DNA of 64,000 nucleotides from Microbacterium nanhaiense (GTDB taxonomy: Bacteria; Actinomycetota; Actinomycetes; Actinomycetales; Microbacteriaceae): the NCBI RefSeq assembly GCF_014646015.1, contig NZ_BMMQ01000006.1:124001-188000 (forward strand). The letters run 5' to 3'. The notes under the pieces were generated by a model that saw nothing but the letters and a program-made list of their open reading frames with translations, made no database searches and was not told where the DNA came from. The first letter of the stretch is position 1; each line of letters opens with the position of its first letter. Shown in pieces: positions 17,037-25,914 of the stretch. A program made the translations under genes and the position numbers.

Positions 17037-18287
17037 TCAGAAGCGCGGCAGGCCCGCCTGGAAGCTCGGGTCGAGGCGCTTCATGTAGCCCCGATCGTCC
17101 CGCGCCGTGCGGCCCGAGGCGAGCAGCACCCGGTGCTGGCGCTCGAGCGCGTCCGGGTCGAGTTCGACGCCGAGGCCCGGCTTCGTCGGCACCGCGACGG
17201 CGCCGCCCACGATCTCGAGCGCACCCGGCACGATCACGTCGTCCTGGCGGTTCCAGGGGTAGTGCGTGTCGCAGGCGTAGGTGAGCTCGGGAGTCGCGGC
17301 GGCGACGTGCGTCATCGCCGCGAGCGAGATGCCCAGGTGCGAGTTGGAGTGCATCGACACGCCGACCCCCCAGTGGCCGCAGATCGCGGCGAGCTCCCGG
17401 GTGTGACGCAGTCCGCCCCAATAGTGGTGATCGGTCAGCAGGATCTGGATCGCGTCCTTCTCGAACGCCTCCTTCAGGTGCTCGAACGCGACGACGCACA
17501 TATTCGTCGCGAGCGGGCGCTCGACCTCGCAGTGGATCGCCGCCATGCCGTCGATCCCGAGCACGGGGTCTTCGAAGTACTCGAGCACGTCCTGCAGTTC
17601 GCGCCCCACCGAGACGGCCGTCTCGTGCGTCCACGCGCCGTTGGGGTCGATGCGCAGCGGGTAGCCGGGGAAGGCGTCGGCAAGCGCGCGGATCGCGGCG
17701 ATCTCCTCGGCGGGCGGGAACACGCCCGCCTTCAGCTTGATCGAGCGGAAACCGTAGCGGTCGATCAACGTGCGCGCCTGCGCGACGATCCCCTCGGGGT
17801 CGAGCGCCGCGCCCCACTCGTCGGCCTCGACGTCGTCGATATCGTTCGCGACCGGGTGCCCCGCGAGCTTGTAGAACAGGTAGGCGCTGTAATCGACGGC
17901 ATCGCGCACGCGCCCGCCGAGCAGTTCCGCGACGGGCAGGCCGGTCAGGTGGCCCTGCGCATCGTGCGCGGCCACGTCGAGGATCGCGAACACCTCGCGG
18001 CGCTGGCGCCGCGTGAGCGGACCGGCGTCGCCGCCGAGCGCGTCGCTCACGGCCCGCTCGATGCCGTTGAGGTCGAACACGCTGAGCCCGACGACCGAGC
18101 GCTTGACGGCCTCCAGCCGCTCGGCCGTCGCGGATCCGCCGCTGCCCTCGCCGAGGCCGACGACGCCGCCGTCGACGTGCATCTGCACGATGGTGCGCAG
18201 GGCGAGAGACTCGTGGAGTCCGTCGGCGTTGAGCAGCGCCGGGTCGCGGAAGGCGATGGGCGTGATCGTGAGGTCGCGAATGATCAT
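17037..18287 (-). CDS. gudD: Glucarate dehydratase (enolase superfamily)
   Basis: A 416-residue enolase-superfamily enzyme of the glucarate dehydratase group. The proton-abstracting KxK motif is SIKLKAG (Lys184, Lys186), a metal ligand lies in RIDPNGAW (Asp213), Asn262 is in TNMCV and the catalytic His is in SMHSNSHLG (His313). It converts D-glucarate (or galactarate) to 5-keto-4-deoxyglucarate. It follows the ABC permease by 3 nt (TAA then ATG), so it shares the importer operon. The next enzymes of the pathway are at 26872-29391. Confidence 0.93.
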   Translation of the reverse strand: MIIRDLTITPIAFRDPALLNADGLHESLALRTIVQMHVDGGVVGLGEGSGGSATAERLEAVKRSVVGLSVFDLNGIERAVSDALGGDAGPLTRRQRREVFAILDVAAHDAQGHLTGLPVAELLGGRVRDAVDYSAYLFYKLAGHPVANDIDDVEADEWGAALDPEGIVAQARTLIDRYGFRSIKLKAGVFPPAEEIAAIRALADAFPGYPLRIDPNGAWTHETAVSVGRELQDVLEYFEDPVLGIDGMAAIHCEVERPLATNMCVVAFEHLKEAFEKDAIQILLTDHHYWGGLRHTRELAAICGHWGVGVSMHSNSHLGISLAAMTHVAAATPELTYACDTHYPWNRQDDVIVPGALEIVGGAVAVPTKPGLGVELDPDALERQHRVLLASGRTARDDRGYMKRLDPSFQAGLPRF

Positions 18288-18290
18288 GGG

Positions 18291-19229
18291 TTATCCCTTC
18301 GTCGCGCCGGCCGCGATACCGCGGATGAGCGACTTCTGCATGAGCAGGTAGATGATGAGGCTCGGAATCAGGGCGAGGAGCGCGCCGAAGAGGATGACTC
18401 CGGATCCGCTACCGGGCACGGCGCGCAGCACGCGCAGCGCGACGGTGAGGGTGTAGTCGTCGGGCGAGTTGGCCGCGATGAGCGGCAGCAGGTACTGATC
18501 CCAGATCATCATGAATCCGAAGATCGTCACGACGCCGAGCACCGGCTTGCACATCGGCAGGATGATGCTCCACAGCATTCGCAGCTCGCCGACGCCGTCC
18601 AGGCGCGCGGCCTCCTCGATCTCGGGAGGGAGGTCGCGCATGAACTCCGTCATGACGAAGATCGAGAAACCCCACACCGCGACGGGCAGGATGACGCCGA
18701 AGGGCGTTCCGCGGAGGTTCAGTCCCGTGCCCGCGACGTCGCCGATCGTCTGGGCCAGGGGGATCGCGATGATCTCCTCGGGCAACATCATCGTGAGCAG
18801 GAACAGGGCCATCACGATCCCGAGCCCGCGGAAGCGGTGACGGGCGAGCGCGTAGGACGAGAGCACCGCGATCACGATCTGCAGCAGCAGGCCGCCGCCG
18901 ACGATCACGAAGGAGTTGAGCAGGTAGCCGAACACGCCGAGGCGCTCCGCCTCGCGGAGGTTCTCGAGCGACGGTTCGCTGGGCCACAGCTTCACCGCCA
19001 TCGAGGACGCCGCGCCGTCGAAGGCAGACGAGAGGATGATGAGGAAGGGCACGGCGAAGATCAGCAGGGCGAGGATCACGAGGATCACGCGCACGATGTT
19101 CGTCGCGTTGAACCCGGGGGTCCACCCCATCGCGCTGTCGAAGCGTCCCTCGACGACCTTCGCGTTCCTGCGGCGGCCCTGCCGCGTCGTCAGGCGCTTG
19201 GTGGACAGGCTCTCCGTTGTGGTCGACAT
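18291..19229 (-). CDS. ABC sugar importer permease (MalG type)
   Basis: A 312-residue inner-membrane permease with six predicted helices and the EAA loop EEAARLDGVGELRMLWSIILP near the C-terminal third. It pairs with the MalF-type permease whose stop overlaps its start by one base (TGATG). Context (glucarate dehydratase directly downstream, IclR-controlled promoter) suggests uronides or uronate oligomers as cargo. Confidence 0.94.
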   Translation of the reverse strand: MSTTTESLSTKRLTTRQGRRRNAKVVEGRFDSAMGWTPGFNATNIVRVILVILALLIFAVPFLIILSSAFDGAASSMAVKLWPSEPSLENLREAERLGVFGYLLNSFVIVGGGLLLQIVIAVLSSYALARHRFRGLGIVMALFLLTMMLPEEIIAIPLAQTIGDVAGTGLNLRGTPFGVILPVAVWGFSIFVMTEFMRDLPPEIEEAARLDGVGELRMLWSIILPMCKPVLGVVTIFGFMMIWDQYLLPLIAANSPDDYTLTVALRVLRAVPGSGSGVILFGALLALIPSLIIYLLMQKSLIRGIAAGATKG

Positions 19230-20170
19230 CAGTTGTTTCCCTTCCTACGCGTGATCCACTGCACGCCGATCGTCAGGACGAGCGTGACGACGAGCAGGAT
19301 CACGGAGGCTGCGGAGGCGACGCCCAGCTTGTACTGGTCGAAGCCGAGAGAGAAGGTGCGGGTCATCCAGACCTCAGTGGATCCGGCCGGTCCGCCACCC
19401 GTGAGCACGTACACCTCGGTGAAGACGCGCAACGCGCGGATCGCGGCGAGCGTCAGCACGACGGCGAACGAGGAGCGCATCGACGGGATGACGATGTGCC
19501 GCAGGCGCTGCCAGGTCGAGACGCCGTCCATCGCCGACGCCTCGTAGAGCGTGCGGTCGATGCCGACGAGACCCGCCAGCAGGATGATCATGTTGTACGG
19601 CGCCGCCGTCCAGATTCCGACGACGACGACCCACCAGATCGCCTGATTCGGATCCGAGAGGAAGTCCTGCGGCGGGATGCCGAAGAAGCCGATCACCCGG
19701 TTGGCGAAGCCGGCCTCGCTCGGGAAGAGCAGGATGCGCCACACCTCGCCGATGATGGCGAGCGCCGTGACGACCGGCAGGAAGACGGCGGTGCGGGTCC
19801 AGCGCAGCCAGCGCGCGGATCCCTCCATGAGCAGCGCGAGAAGGAAGGCGACGACGACGGCGCCGACCGTCTGGAACACCGCGATGGTGACGGTGTTGCC
19901 GATCGACTCGATGAAACGCTTGTCGCCGAGCACCGTCGCGTAGTTGTCCCAGCCGACGAACTCGTCGCCGAGGAAGGGCTGCACCTTGAGGAAGCTCATC
20001 CGGATGCCGTCGAACATCGGCACGAACTTGAAGACGATCGCGAGCACGAGGCCCGGCACGAGGAACAGCCACGGGATCAGCTGGCGCCGGAAGCTCACCG
20101 AGGCCGGGATGCGGCGTCCGCCGCGACGGCCCCCGGCCGTCACGATGTCGATTGTGGAGGGCGCGGTCAT
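19229..20170 (-). CDS. ABC sugar importer permease (MalF type)
   Basis: A 313-residue permease with six transmembrane helices and the EAA loop YEASAMDGVSTWQRLRHIVIP. The ATG at 20170 overlaps the binding-protein stop (ATGA), so translation is coupled. The much longer open frame upstream is only a shadow of the binding-protein gene. Together with the MalG-type permease it forms the channel of the importer; an ATPase must come from elsewhere. Confidence 0.94.
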   Translation of the reverse strand: MTAPSTIDIVTAGGRRGGRRIPASVSFRRQLIPWLFLVPGLVLAIVFKFVPMFDGIRMSFLKVQPFLGDEFVGWDNYATVLGDKRFIESIGNTVTIAVFQTVGAVVVAFLLALLMEGSARWLRWTRTAVFLPVVTALAIIGEVWRILLFPSEAGFANRVIGFFGIPPQDFLSDPNQAIWWVVVVGIWTAAPYNMIILLAGLVGIDRTLYEASAMDGVSTWQRLRHIVIPSMRSSFAVVLTLAAIRALRVFTEVYVLTGGGPAGSTEVWMTRTFSLGFDQYKLGVASAASVILLVVTLVLTIGVQWITRRKGNN

Positions 20171-21495
20171 CCGGCGATCCCATCTGTCTCGAGCTGTGCC
20201 TGCAGGTCGGACGCGATCTGCGTGATTCCCGCGTCGATGTCGGATCCGCACGACGACATCATCGCGTTGAGTCCGTCGGCGATGATCTGGCGGTATGGGA
20301 GGAAGTTGATCGACCACGGGAACGGCACCGCATCGGCGTACGCGTCCACCGCGACCTGATAGCGCTCGTCGCCGGTGACCGCGACGGCGTCGACGTTCTG
20401 GTTCACCGGGATCCGCACGACGGCCTGCGTGATGGCACCGTCGACATCGACGCCCGCCTCCATGCCGATCCGCTGCGCGGTCTCGCTGATGAGGAAGGAG
20501 GCGAGCTGCTCCTTCTCCGCCATGCGATCGCTCGCCGCGCCGAAGTAGATGTCCTCGCCCTCGGCCCAGCTCGTGCTGCCCGCGGGGCCCGCCGGCATCG
20601 GAATGATCTCGACGTTCTCGGCACCGACGGCGTTGTCGAAGGTGTTGAGGTTGTAGATTCCGGTCGCGTAGATGCCGGCCTCGCCCGTCTCGAAGAACGA
20701 CGAGTCGGCTGTGGTCATGCCGATGGATCCCGGCACGATCGCGCCCTCGGTGCAGAACTGCTGCTGCACCCATTCGGCGGCCTCGCGCACCTCGGCGGAG
20801 TCGAAGGCGATCGAGAAGGTACCATCGTCGTTGTTCGTCAGCGCGTCGCCACCGGCCTGGAGGATGTAGGGGTTCATCCACCGGTAGATGTAGCCCGATT
20901 GGGCGCTGCCGGGCACGATCATGCCGTAGGTATCGTCCTTGCCGTTGCCGTCGGGATCCTCCTCAGCGAACGCGACGGCCAGCTCGTGCAGCTCGTCCCA
21001 CGTCTTCGGGACGTCGTAGCCGAGGTTCTCGCGCCAGTCCTTGCGGACGAAGGTCACGACCGCCTGCCGGGAGAATGGAACGCCGTAGATCTCGCCGTCG
21101 ATCCCGAGGTTCTCGTCCCAGGTCGACTGCGGGATGTTCTCGGCGCCGTCGATGTTCGCGGGATCCACGGGCAGCAGGAACCCCTGCGCGACGTAGTTGC
21201 CGAGGGATCCGGCGTCGTTGATCCATACATCGGGCAGCTTCTTCTGCTGCGCGAGCGCCTGGATCTGCGTGTCGAGCTCGGGGACGGCCGTGAAGTCGAT
21301 CTCCACGCCGGTCTGCGCGGTGTACTCCGCGAAGATGCGCTCGTAAGCGGCGGCCGCGCCGCCGGAGACGCGCGCCCAGACCTCGAGCGGCGCGTTCGCG
21401 TCGTCTTGCGGGGCCGGGCTGCACGCGACGACCGAGAACAGCATTCCCGCCGCGAGCAGCCCGGCGGCCGCTTTCCTTCGTGCTGACGTCGCCAT
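20167..21495 (-). CDS. ABC importer substrate-binding lipoprotein (uronate locus)
   Basis: A 442-residue family 1 solute-binding lipoprotein with a basic N-terminus, hydrophobic helix and a lipobox ending at Cys25 (VVAC). The ATG at 21495 is used; the open frame to 21576 passes through the operator. It is the first gene of an operon with two permeases and gudD, and divergent from an IclR regulator. The ligand is inferred to be a uronate-containing mono- or oligosaccharide. Confidence 0.9.
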   Translation of the reverse strand: MATSARRKAAAGLLAAGMLFSVVACSPAPQDDANAPLEVWARVSGGAAAAYERIFAEYTAQTGVEIDFTAVPELDTQIQALAQQKKLPDVWINDAGSLGNYVAQGFLLPVDPANIDGAENIPQSTWDENLGIDGEIYGVPFSRQAVVTFVRKDWRENLGYDVPKTWDELHELAVAFAEEDPDGNGKDDTYGMIVPGSAQSGYIYRWMNPYILQAGGDALTNNDDGTFSIAFDSAEVREAAEWVQQQFCTEGAIVPGSIGMTTADSSFFETGEAGIYATGIYNLNTFDNAVGAENVEIIPMPAGPAGSTSWAEGEDIYFGAASDRMAEKEQLASFLISETAQRIGMEAGVDVDGAITQAVVRIPVNQNVDAVAVTGDERYQVAVDAYADAVPFPWSINFLPYRQIIADGLNAMMSSCGSDIDAGITQIASDLQAQLETDGIAG

Positions 21496-21521
21496 TGACA
21501 ACCTTTCGCATATGTGAATGT

Positions 21522-21539
21522 GGTCCACGCATGTGGAAC
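21522..21539. promoter_or_regulatory. IclR-type palindromic operator in divergent promoter
   Basis: GGTCCACGCATGTGGAAC is an 18-bp inverted repeat (GKTCCAC, 4 nt, GTGGAMC) centred between the binding-protein start (21495, minus) and the iclR start (21578, plus). The regulator is the obvious candidate to bind it. Confidence 0.65.
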
Positions 21540-21577
21540 GTTCTGTAGAGTAGTGAATTGTTCGAGATGATGTCAAA

Positions 21578-22390
21578 ATGCAGAGGATGACGTCGACGAC
21601 GATGAATGTTCAGACCATCGAGGCGGCGGCGACCCGGCGCGTGAAGTCCGCGGAGCGCACCCTCGAACTCCTCGACACGCTGTCGCGCGCCCGCGAACCG
21701 CTCTCGGTCGCCGACCTGCATCGTGCCCTCGGCTACCCGAGGTCGAGCTTCCACCAGCTCATCCACACCATGACCGACACGGGCTGGGTCGAGCTGACCC
21801 CCGATGGCCGCGTCATGATCGGCCCACGCGCCCTGGCCGTCGGCACGTCCTACCTCGACCGCGACGCGGCGCTCCCGATCGCGCGCACGGCACTCGAGCG
21901 GCTCCGCGACGCCACCGGCTACACGGCGCACTTCGCTCGCCTCGACGGCGCCCACGTGCTCTACCTCGACAGCCGGTACGCGCACAACGCCGCCCGTGCC
22001 ACCTCGCGCGTCGGCCGCCACCTGCCCGCGACCGCGACCTCGCTCGGCAAGGCCCTCCTCGCGGAGCTGAGTGCGAGCGAGCTCGACCGAACCCTGCCCC
22101 GCGCGCCCTATCCGGCGCTCACGCCCCACACGATCACGACGAGGGATCGGCTCGAGGAGGACCTCGAGCGCATCCGCCGCGACGGCTACGCGCTCGAGGA
22201 GGAGGAGAACACGCTCGGCGTCACCTGCATCGCCGCCGCGATCGGCTACCGGATCCCCGCCACCGACGCGATCAGCTGCTCGATGCCGCTGAGCCACGCC
22301 ACCGCCGAGGAGCGCACGCGCGTCGCGCGCATCGTCATCGCCGCGGCGCAGGACCTCGCCGCAGAGCTGCGCAGCCAGGGCCTGCGCTGA
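21578..22390 (+). CDS. IclR-family transcriptional regulator
   Basis: A 270-residue IclR regulator. The winged helix is at about 20-80 (KSAERTLELLDTLSRAREPLSVADLHRALGYPRSSFHQLIHTM) and the effector-binding GAF-like domain follows (ATATSLGKALLAELSASEL, EEEENTLGVTCIAAAI). The start may also be one of the ATGs at 21587 or 21602. It is divergent from the importer-gudD operon and 25 nt upstream of the GH2 gene, so it probably governs both in response to a uronate pathway intermediate. Confidence 0.92.
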   Translation: MQRMTSTTMNVQTIEAAATRRVKSAERTLELLDTLSRAREPLSVADLHRALGYPRSSFHQLIHTMTDTGWVELTPDGRVMIGPRALAVGTSYLDRDAALPIARTALERLRDATGYTAHFARLDGAHVLYLDSRYAHNAARATSRVGRHLPATATSLGKALLAELSASELDRTLPRAPYPALTPHTITTRDRLEEDLERIRRDGYALEEEENTLGVTCIAAAIGYRIPATDAISCSMPLSHATAEERTRVARIVIAAAQDLAAELRSQGLR

Positions 22391-22415
22391 CCCGACCCCA
22401 ACGAAGGACGCACCC

Positions 22416-25289
22416 ATGCAGATCTCCCGCCCCGCGCCCGGAGTCGGCGCGCTCGCCCCTCGCGCGCGCCTGACGACCGACGCACCGCAGCAGTCGCTCG
22501 CCGGATCCTGGCGATTCCGCCTCTCGCCGACCCTCCACGAGGCACCCGAGAACTGGCGCGACGACGACGTCGCATCGTGGGACGAGATCCAGGTGCCCGG
22601 CCACTGGGTTCTGCAGGGCCACGGCGCGCCCGCCTACTCGAACGTGCAGATGCCGTTCCCCGTCGATCCGCCGCACCCGCCCATGGCCAACCCGATCGGC
22701 GACCACGTCCTCGACTTTGTCGCGGACGACGCCCTCCTCGCGCACGCCGAGCAGATCATCCGCTTCGACGGCATCGAGTCGGCGGGTGAGATCTGGCTCA
22801 ACGGCGAGTGGCTCGGATCGACGCGAGGCAGCCGGCTGACGCACGAATTCGACGTCACCGGAATCCTCCACGCGGGCGAGAACCGCCTCGCGGTGCGCGT
22901 CGCCCAGTTCAGCGACGCGAGCTACCTCGAGAACCAGGACATGTGGTGGCTGCCCGGCATCTTCCGCGATGTGACGCTCCTCGCCCGCCCCGCGGGCGGG
23001 ATCCGCGACGTGTTCGCGACCGCCGACTTCGACCCCGAGGCGGGCAGCGGATCCCTGAACCTCGCCGTGGAGGCGGAGGGCGAGTGGCGGGTCGAGATCC
23101 CCGAGCTCGGCGTCTCGTCGAGCGGCGAGCCCGCCAAGCTCACGGGGCTCGCCGTCGAGCCCTGGACCGCCGAGACGCCCCGCCTCTACGACGTCGTCGT
23201 GCGTGCCGCCGGCGAGACGGTGACCCTGCGCACGGGCTTCCGTCGGGTCGAGGTGAAGAACACCGAGATCCTCGTCAACGGATCGCCCATCATGCTGCGC
23301 GGTGTCAACCGACACGAGCACCACCCCGAGAAGGGGCGGGTGTTCGACGCCGAATGGGTGCGTGCCGAGCTCGAACTCATGAAGCGCCACAACATCAACG
23401 CCGTGCGCACCTCCCACTACCCTCCCCACCCCGACACGCTCGCCCTGTTCGACGAGCTGGGTTTCTGGGTCATCGACGAGTGCGACTACGAGAGCCACGA
23501 GTTCGTCATGGTCGACTGGCGCGGAAACCCCAGCGCGGACCCGGCCTGGCGCGACGCCCTCATGGATCGCATCCGCCGCACCGTGCACCGCGACAAGAAC
23601 CACCCCGCCGTGATCATGTGGTCGATGGGCAACGAGGCGGGCGTAGGACAGAACCTCGACGCCATGATGCTGTGGACGAAGCAGTTCGACCCCTCCCGCC
23701 TCGTGCACTACGAGGGCGACTGGTCGTGCCGCAACGCCGACGTGTACTCGCGCATGTACGCCGGCCACGAGGAGGTCGAGCAGATCGGCCGCGAGGGCCT
23801 CTCCCCCGCCGCCGCGGGCCTCGACGCCGCGCACGCCCGAAGGGTCACGCTGCCGTTCATCCAGTGCGAGTTCGTGCACGCGATGGGCACGGGCCCCGGC
23901 GGCATGCAGGAGTACTGGGACCTCTTCGAGCAGTACCCCCGCCTCGCGGGCGGCTTCGTGTGGGAGTGGGTCGAGCAGGGCATCGCCGTCACGGGAGAGG
24001 ACGGCGAGCGCCGGATCATGATCGGCGGAGACTTCGGCGAGGCGGTGCACGACGGCAACTTCGTCATCGACGGCCTCGTCTCGCCGGATCGCGAGCCGCG
24101 CCCGGGCCTGCTGCACTATGCGGCGACGATCGCCCAGGTGCAGATCCGCGTCGACACCTCGCGCGCGACCGCGGTCGTCGAGAACCGCTTCGACCACATC
24201 GATCTCTCGGGTGTCGACCTCATCGCCGAGCGCGTCGTCGACGGCGAGACCGTCGCCCGGATCGCGCTCGAGACGCCGCGCGTCGCGCCGCGCGGATCCG
24301 CCACGATCGAGCTGCCGCCCGAGCTGCGGGATCCCCGCGACGCACGGGCAGCCGACATCGTGACCGTCCGCGCCCTCACGGCGCGGGACTCGGCGTGGGC
24401 GCCGGCCGGTCACGAGATCTCCAGCGGCCAGGACGCCCACCTCGCCGCGCCCGTCGCGCCGGCGGCGTCGGGCGACGCCGCCGACGTGTCCACCGGATCC
24501 GGGCAGCTCCGCAGCGTCGGCCCCCTCGCGATCGACGCGGGCCCGAGCCTCGGCGTCTGGCGCGCACCCACCGACAACGACTGGGGCCGGCTGCACGCCG
24601 AGGAGGATCCGACCCCCTACGCCGAGCGCTGGCGCCGCGGAGGATACGACCGCGCCGTGACACGGATCGTGTCGGCGGCGGAGGCGGACGGCGTCGTGCG
24701 CGTGCACTCCCGCACCGGCGTCCCCATCCTCGACTGCGCGATCGACGCGCGGATGACGTGGACGGCGCTCGAGGGCGGTGCCGTGCGGCTCGACCTCGAG
24801 ATCGAGCCCGACGGCGAATGGCCGACCGAGTGGGCGCGCCTGGGCCTCGATCTCGTGATCGGTGCGGCGCCCCGGGGTGCCTCCTACCTGGGCGACGGCC
24901 CGATGTCGGCCTACCCAGACATGCGCGCCGCGGCGCGTACCGGCTGGTGGTCGCTCGCGGACGACGAGCTCGTCGTCGACAGCGTGACGCCGCAGGAGTC
25001 CGGCGCCCGGCAGGGCGTCGTCGATGCGAGCGTCGAGACCGCGGCCGGGACGCTCCGGATCCGCGCGCTCGACGCCCCCTTCGCCCTCACGGTGTCGCCA
25101 TACTCCCGCGACGAGCTCGCGCGCAAGACCCACAACTGGGAGCTCGAGGCCGACGGCCGCACGCACGTGTCGATCGATCTGCTGCAGTCGGGCGTCGGCA
25201 CCGCGAGCTGCGGACCGGGCGCGCTACCGCGCTACCGCGTCGCGCCCCGCGCGGTGCGCACCTCGCTGCTCTTCGAGGGCAGGGACTGA
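22416..25289 (+). CDS. GH2 glycoside hydrolase, LacZ type
   Basis: A 957-residue family 2 hydrolase of the LacZ architecture: N-terminal jelly-roll (about 30-210), immunoglobulin-like domain, TIM barrel (about 275-560), second Ig-like domain and C-terminal Bgal_small domain (from about 690). The acid/base is Glu407 (MGNEAG) and the nucleophile Glu485 (IQCEFVHAMG). No signal peptide. The ATG at 22416 has GAAGGA upstream. Beta-galactosidase is the default call, but its place behind IclR in a uronate-catabolic locus means a beta-galactoside or uronide from pectin or glycosaminoglycan-like chains is also possible. Confidence 0.9.
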   Translation: MQISRPAPGVGALAPRARLTTDAPQQSLAGSWRFRLSPTLHEAPENWRDDDVASWDEIQVPGHWVLQGHGAPAYSNVQMPFPVDPPHPPMANPIGDHVLDFVADDALLAHAEQIIRFDGIESAGEIWLNGEWLGSTRGSRLTHEFDVTGILHAGENRLAVRVAQFSDASYLENQDMWWLPGIFRDVTLLARPAGGIRDVFATADFDPEAGSGSLNLAVEAEGEWRVEIPELGVSSSGEPAKLTGLAVEPWTAETPRLYDVVVRAAGETVTLRTGFRRVEVKNTEILVNGSPIMLRGVNRHEHHPEKGRVFDAEWVRAELELMKRHNINAVRTSHYPPHPDTLALFDELGFWVIDECDYESHEFVMVDWRGNPSADPAWRDALMDRIRRTVHRDKNHPAVIMWSMGNEAGVGQNLDAMMLWTKQFDPSRLVHYEGDWSCRNADVYSRMYAGHEEVEQIGREGLSPAAAGLDAAHARRVTLPFIQCEFVHAMGTGPGGMQEYWDLFEQYPRLAGGFVWEWVEQGIAVTGEDGERRIMIGGDFGEAVHDGNFVIDGLVSPDREPRPGLLHYAATIAQVQIRVDTSRATAVVENRFDHIDLSGVDLIAERVVDGETVARIALETPRVAPRGSATIELPPELRDPRDARAADIVTVRALTARDSAWAPAGHEISSGQDAHLAAPVAPAASGDAADVSTGSGQLRSVGPLAIDAGPSLGVWRAPTDNDWGRLHAEEDPTPYAERWRRGGYDRAVTRIVSAAEADGVVRVHSRTGVPILDCAIDARMTWTALEGGAVRLDLEIEPDGEWPTEWARLGLDLVIGAAPRGASYLGDGPMSAYPDMRAAARTGWWSLADDELVVDSVTPQESGARQGVVDASVETAAGTLRIRALDAPFALTVSPYSRDELARKTHNWELEADGRTHVSIDLLQSGVGTASCGPGALPRYRVAPRAVRTSLLFEGRD

Positions 25290-25309
25290 CCGGGTAGAGC
25301 TTTCTCGCG

Positions 25310-25840
25310 CCCCGCGCCCGCGGGACACGGACTTCAACCAGCGACATCGACCTTCTCCTCCTCGGCGAGGAGGGCTTCGAGGTCTGGGCGAACCGCGGGT
25401 TCGAACAGTACCGACCCGTGATCGTCCAGATGCTGATCGATGGGATTGCTGTCCGTGGAGCGATTGAGCACGAGAATTACAAGCAGAAATGGTCGCCCCA
25501 GTACGAGGCCGGGCCGACTATCGAGGCCACGGAAGCGACGTTCCGGCGCTACGTCATAACGGATTTGCTCGATGACTACCGAGACGCGACGGCCCCCGCC
25601 GAACGTTACGTGCTTGCCGCGCTCCTCTACGAAAAAACAGCCGAGCTGATACTCCTCTCGAACGCCCGCTGGATCGGTGCAGGAAAGTACCTCCCTCGTC
25701 GCCTTGCCGAGTTCGACCCGGATCGCGCGGCCGCACTGGCGGCGCCTCTGGTGGAGGGCCGACACGATCAGTTCGCGAATCGCATCGCGATCGAACTCGA
25801 TCGCGCCGGTGGTCGCGTGCAAGAGGGGTTTCAGCGTTAG
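25310..25840 (+). pseudogene. 5'-truncated nucleotidyltransferase-domain protein
   Basis: An open frame from 25298 to a TAG stop (25838-25840) encodes about 175 residues starting mid-domain: RARGTRTSTSDIDLLLLG is the DxD motif region of a minimal or aminoglycoside-type nucleotidyltransferase, but the preceding Gly-Ser motif and strand are missing (the frame reads LAPRARG where FGSRARG is expected) and no start codon lies before the DxD. The only start, a GTG at 25418, would drop the active site. Codon use is less GC-biased than in neighbours and the hexamer GGATCC, common all around, is absent. It fills most of the 625-nt gap 25290-25914 and looks like the relic of an acquired gene. Confidence 0.6.
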
Positions 25841-25914
25841 CGGAGCGCGTCGCCGTCCGGCTACGGAGGGCTCTCGGGCGGATGGTCAGAGGAATCGCAG
25901 CGCGCCAGCCACCG

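Noticed and set aside
22335..25166. 943-codon open frame on the minus strand
   Set aside because: It is antisense to the GH2 gene, whose catalytic motifs are intact; its translation is low-complexity Arg/Gly/Val-rich, as expected from the complement of GC-rich codons.
25334..25822. 162-residue minus-strand frame
   Set aside because: It is antisense to the nucleotidyltransferase relic, which shows a recognisable DxD motif in the plus strand; the minus product matches nothing known.
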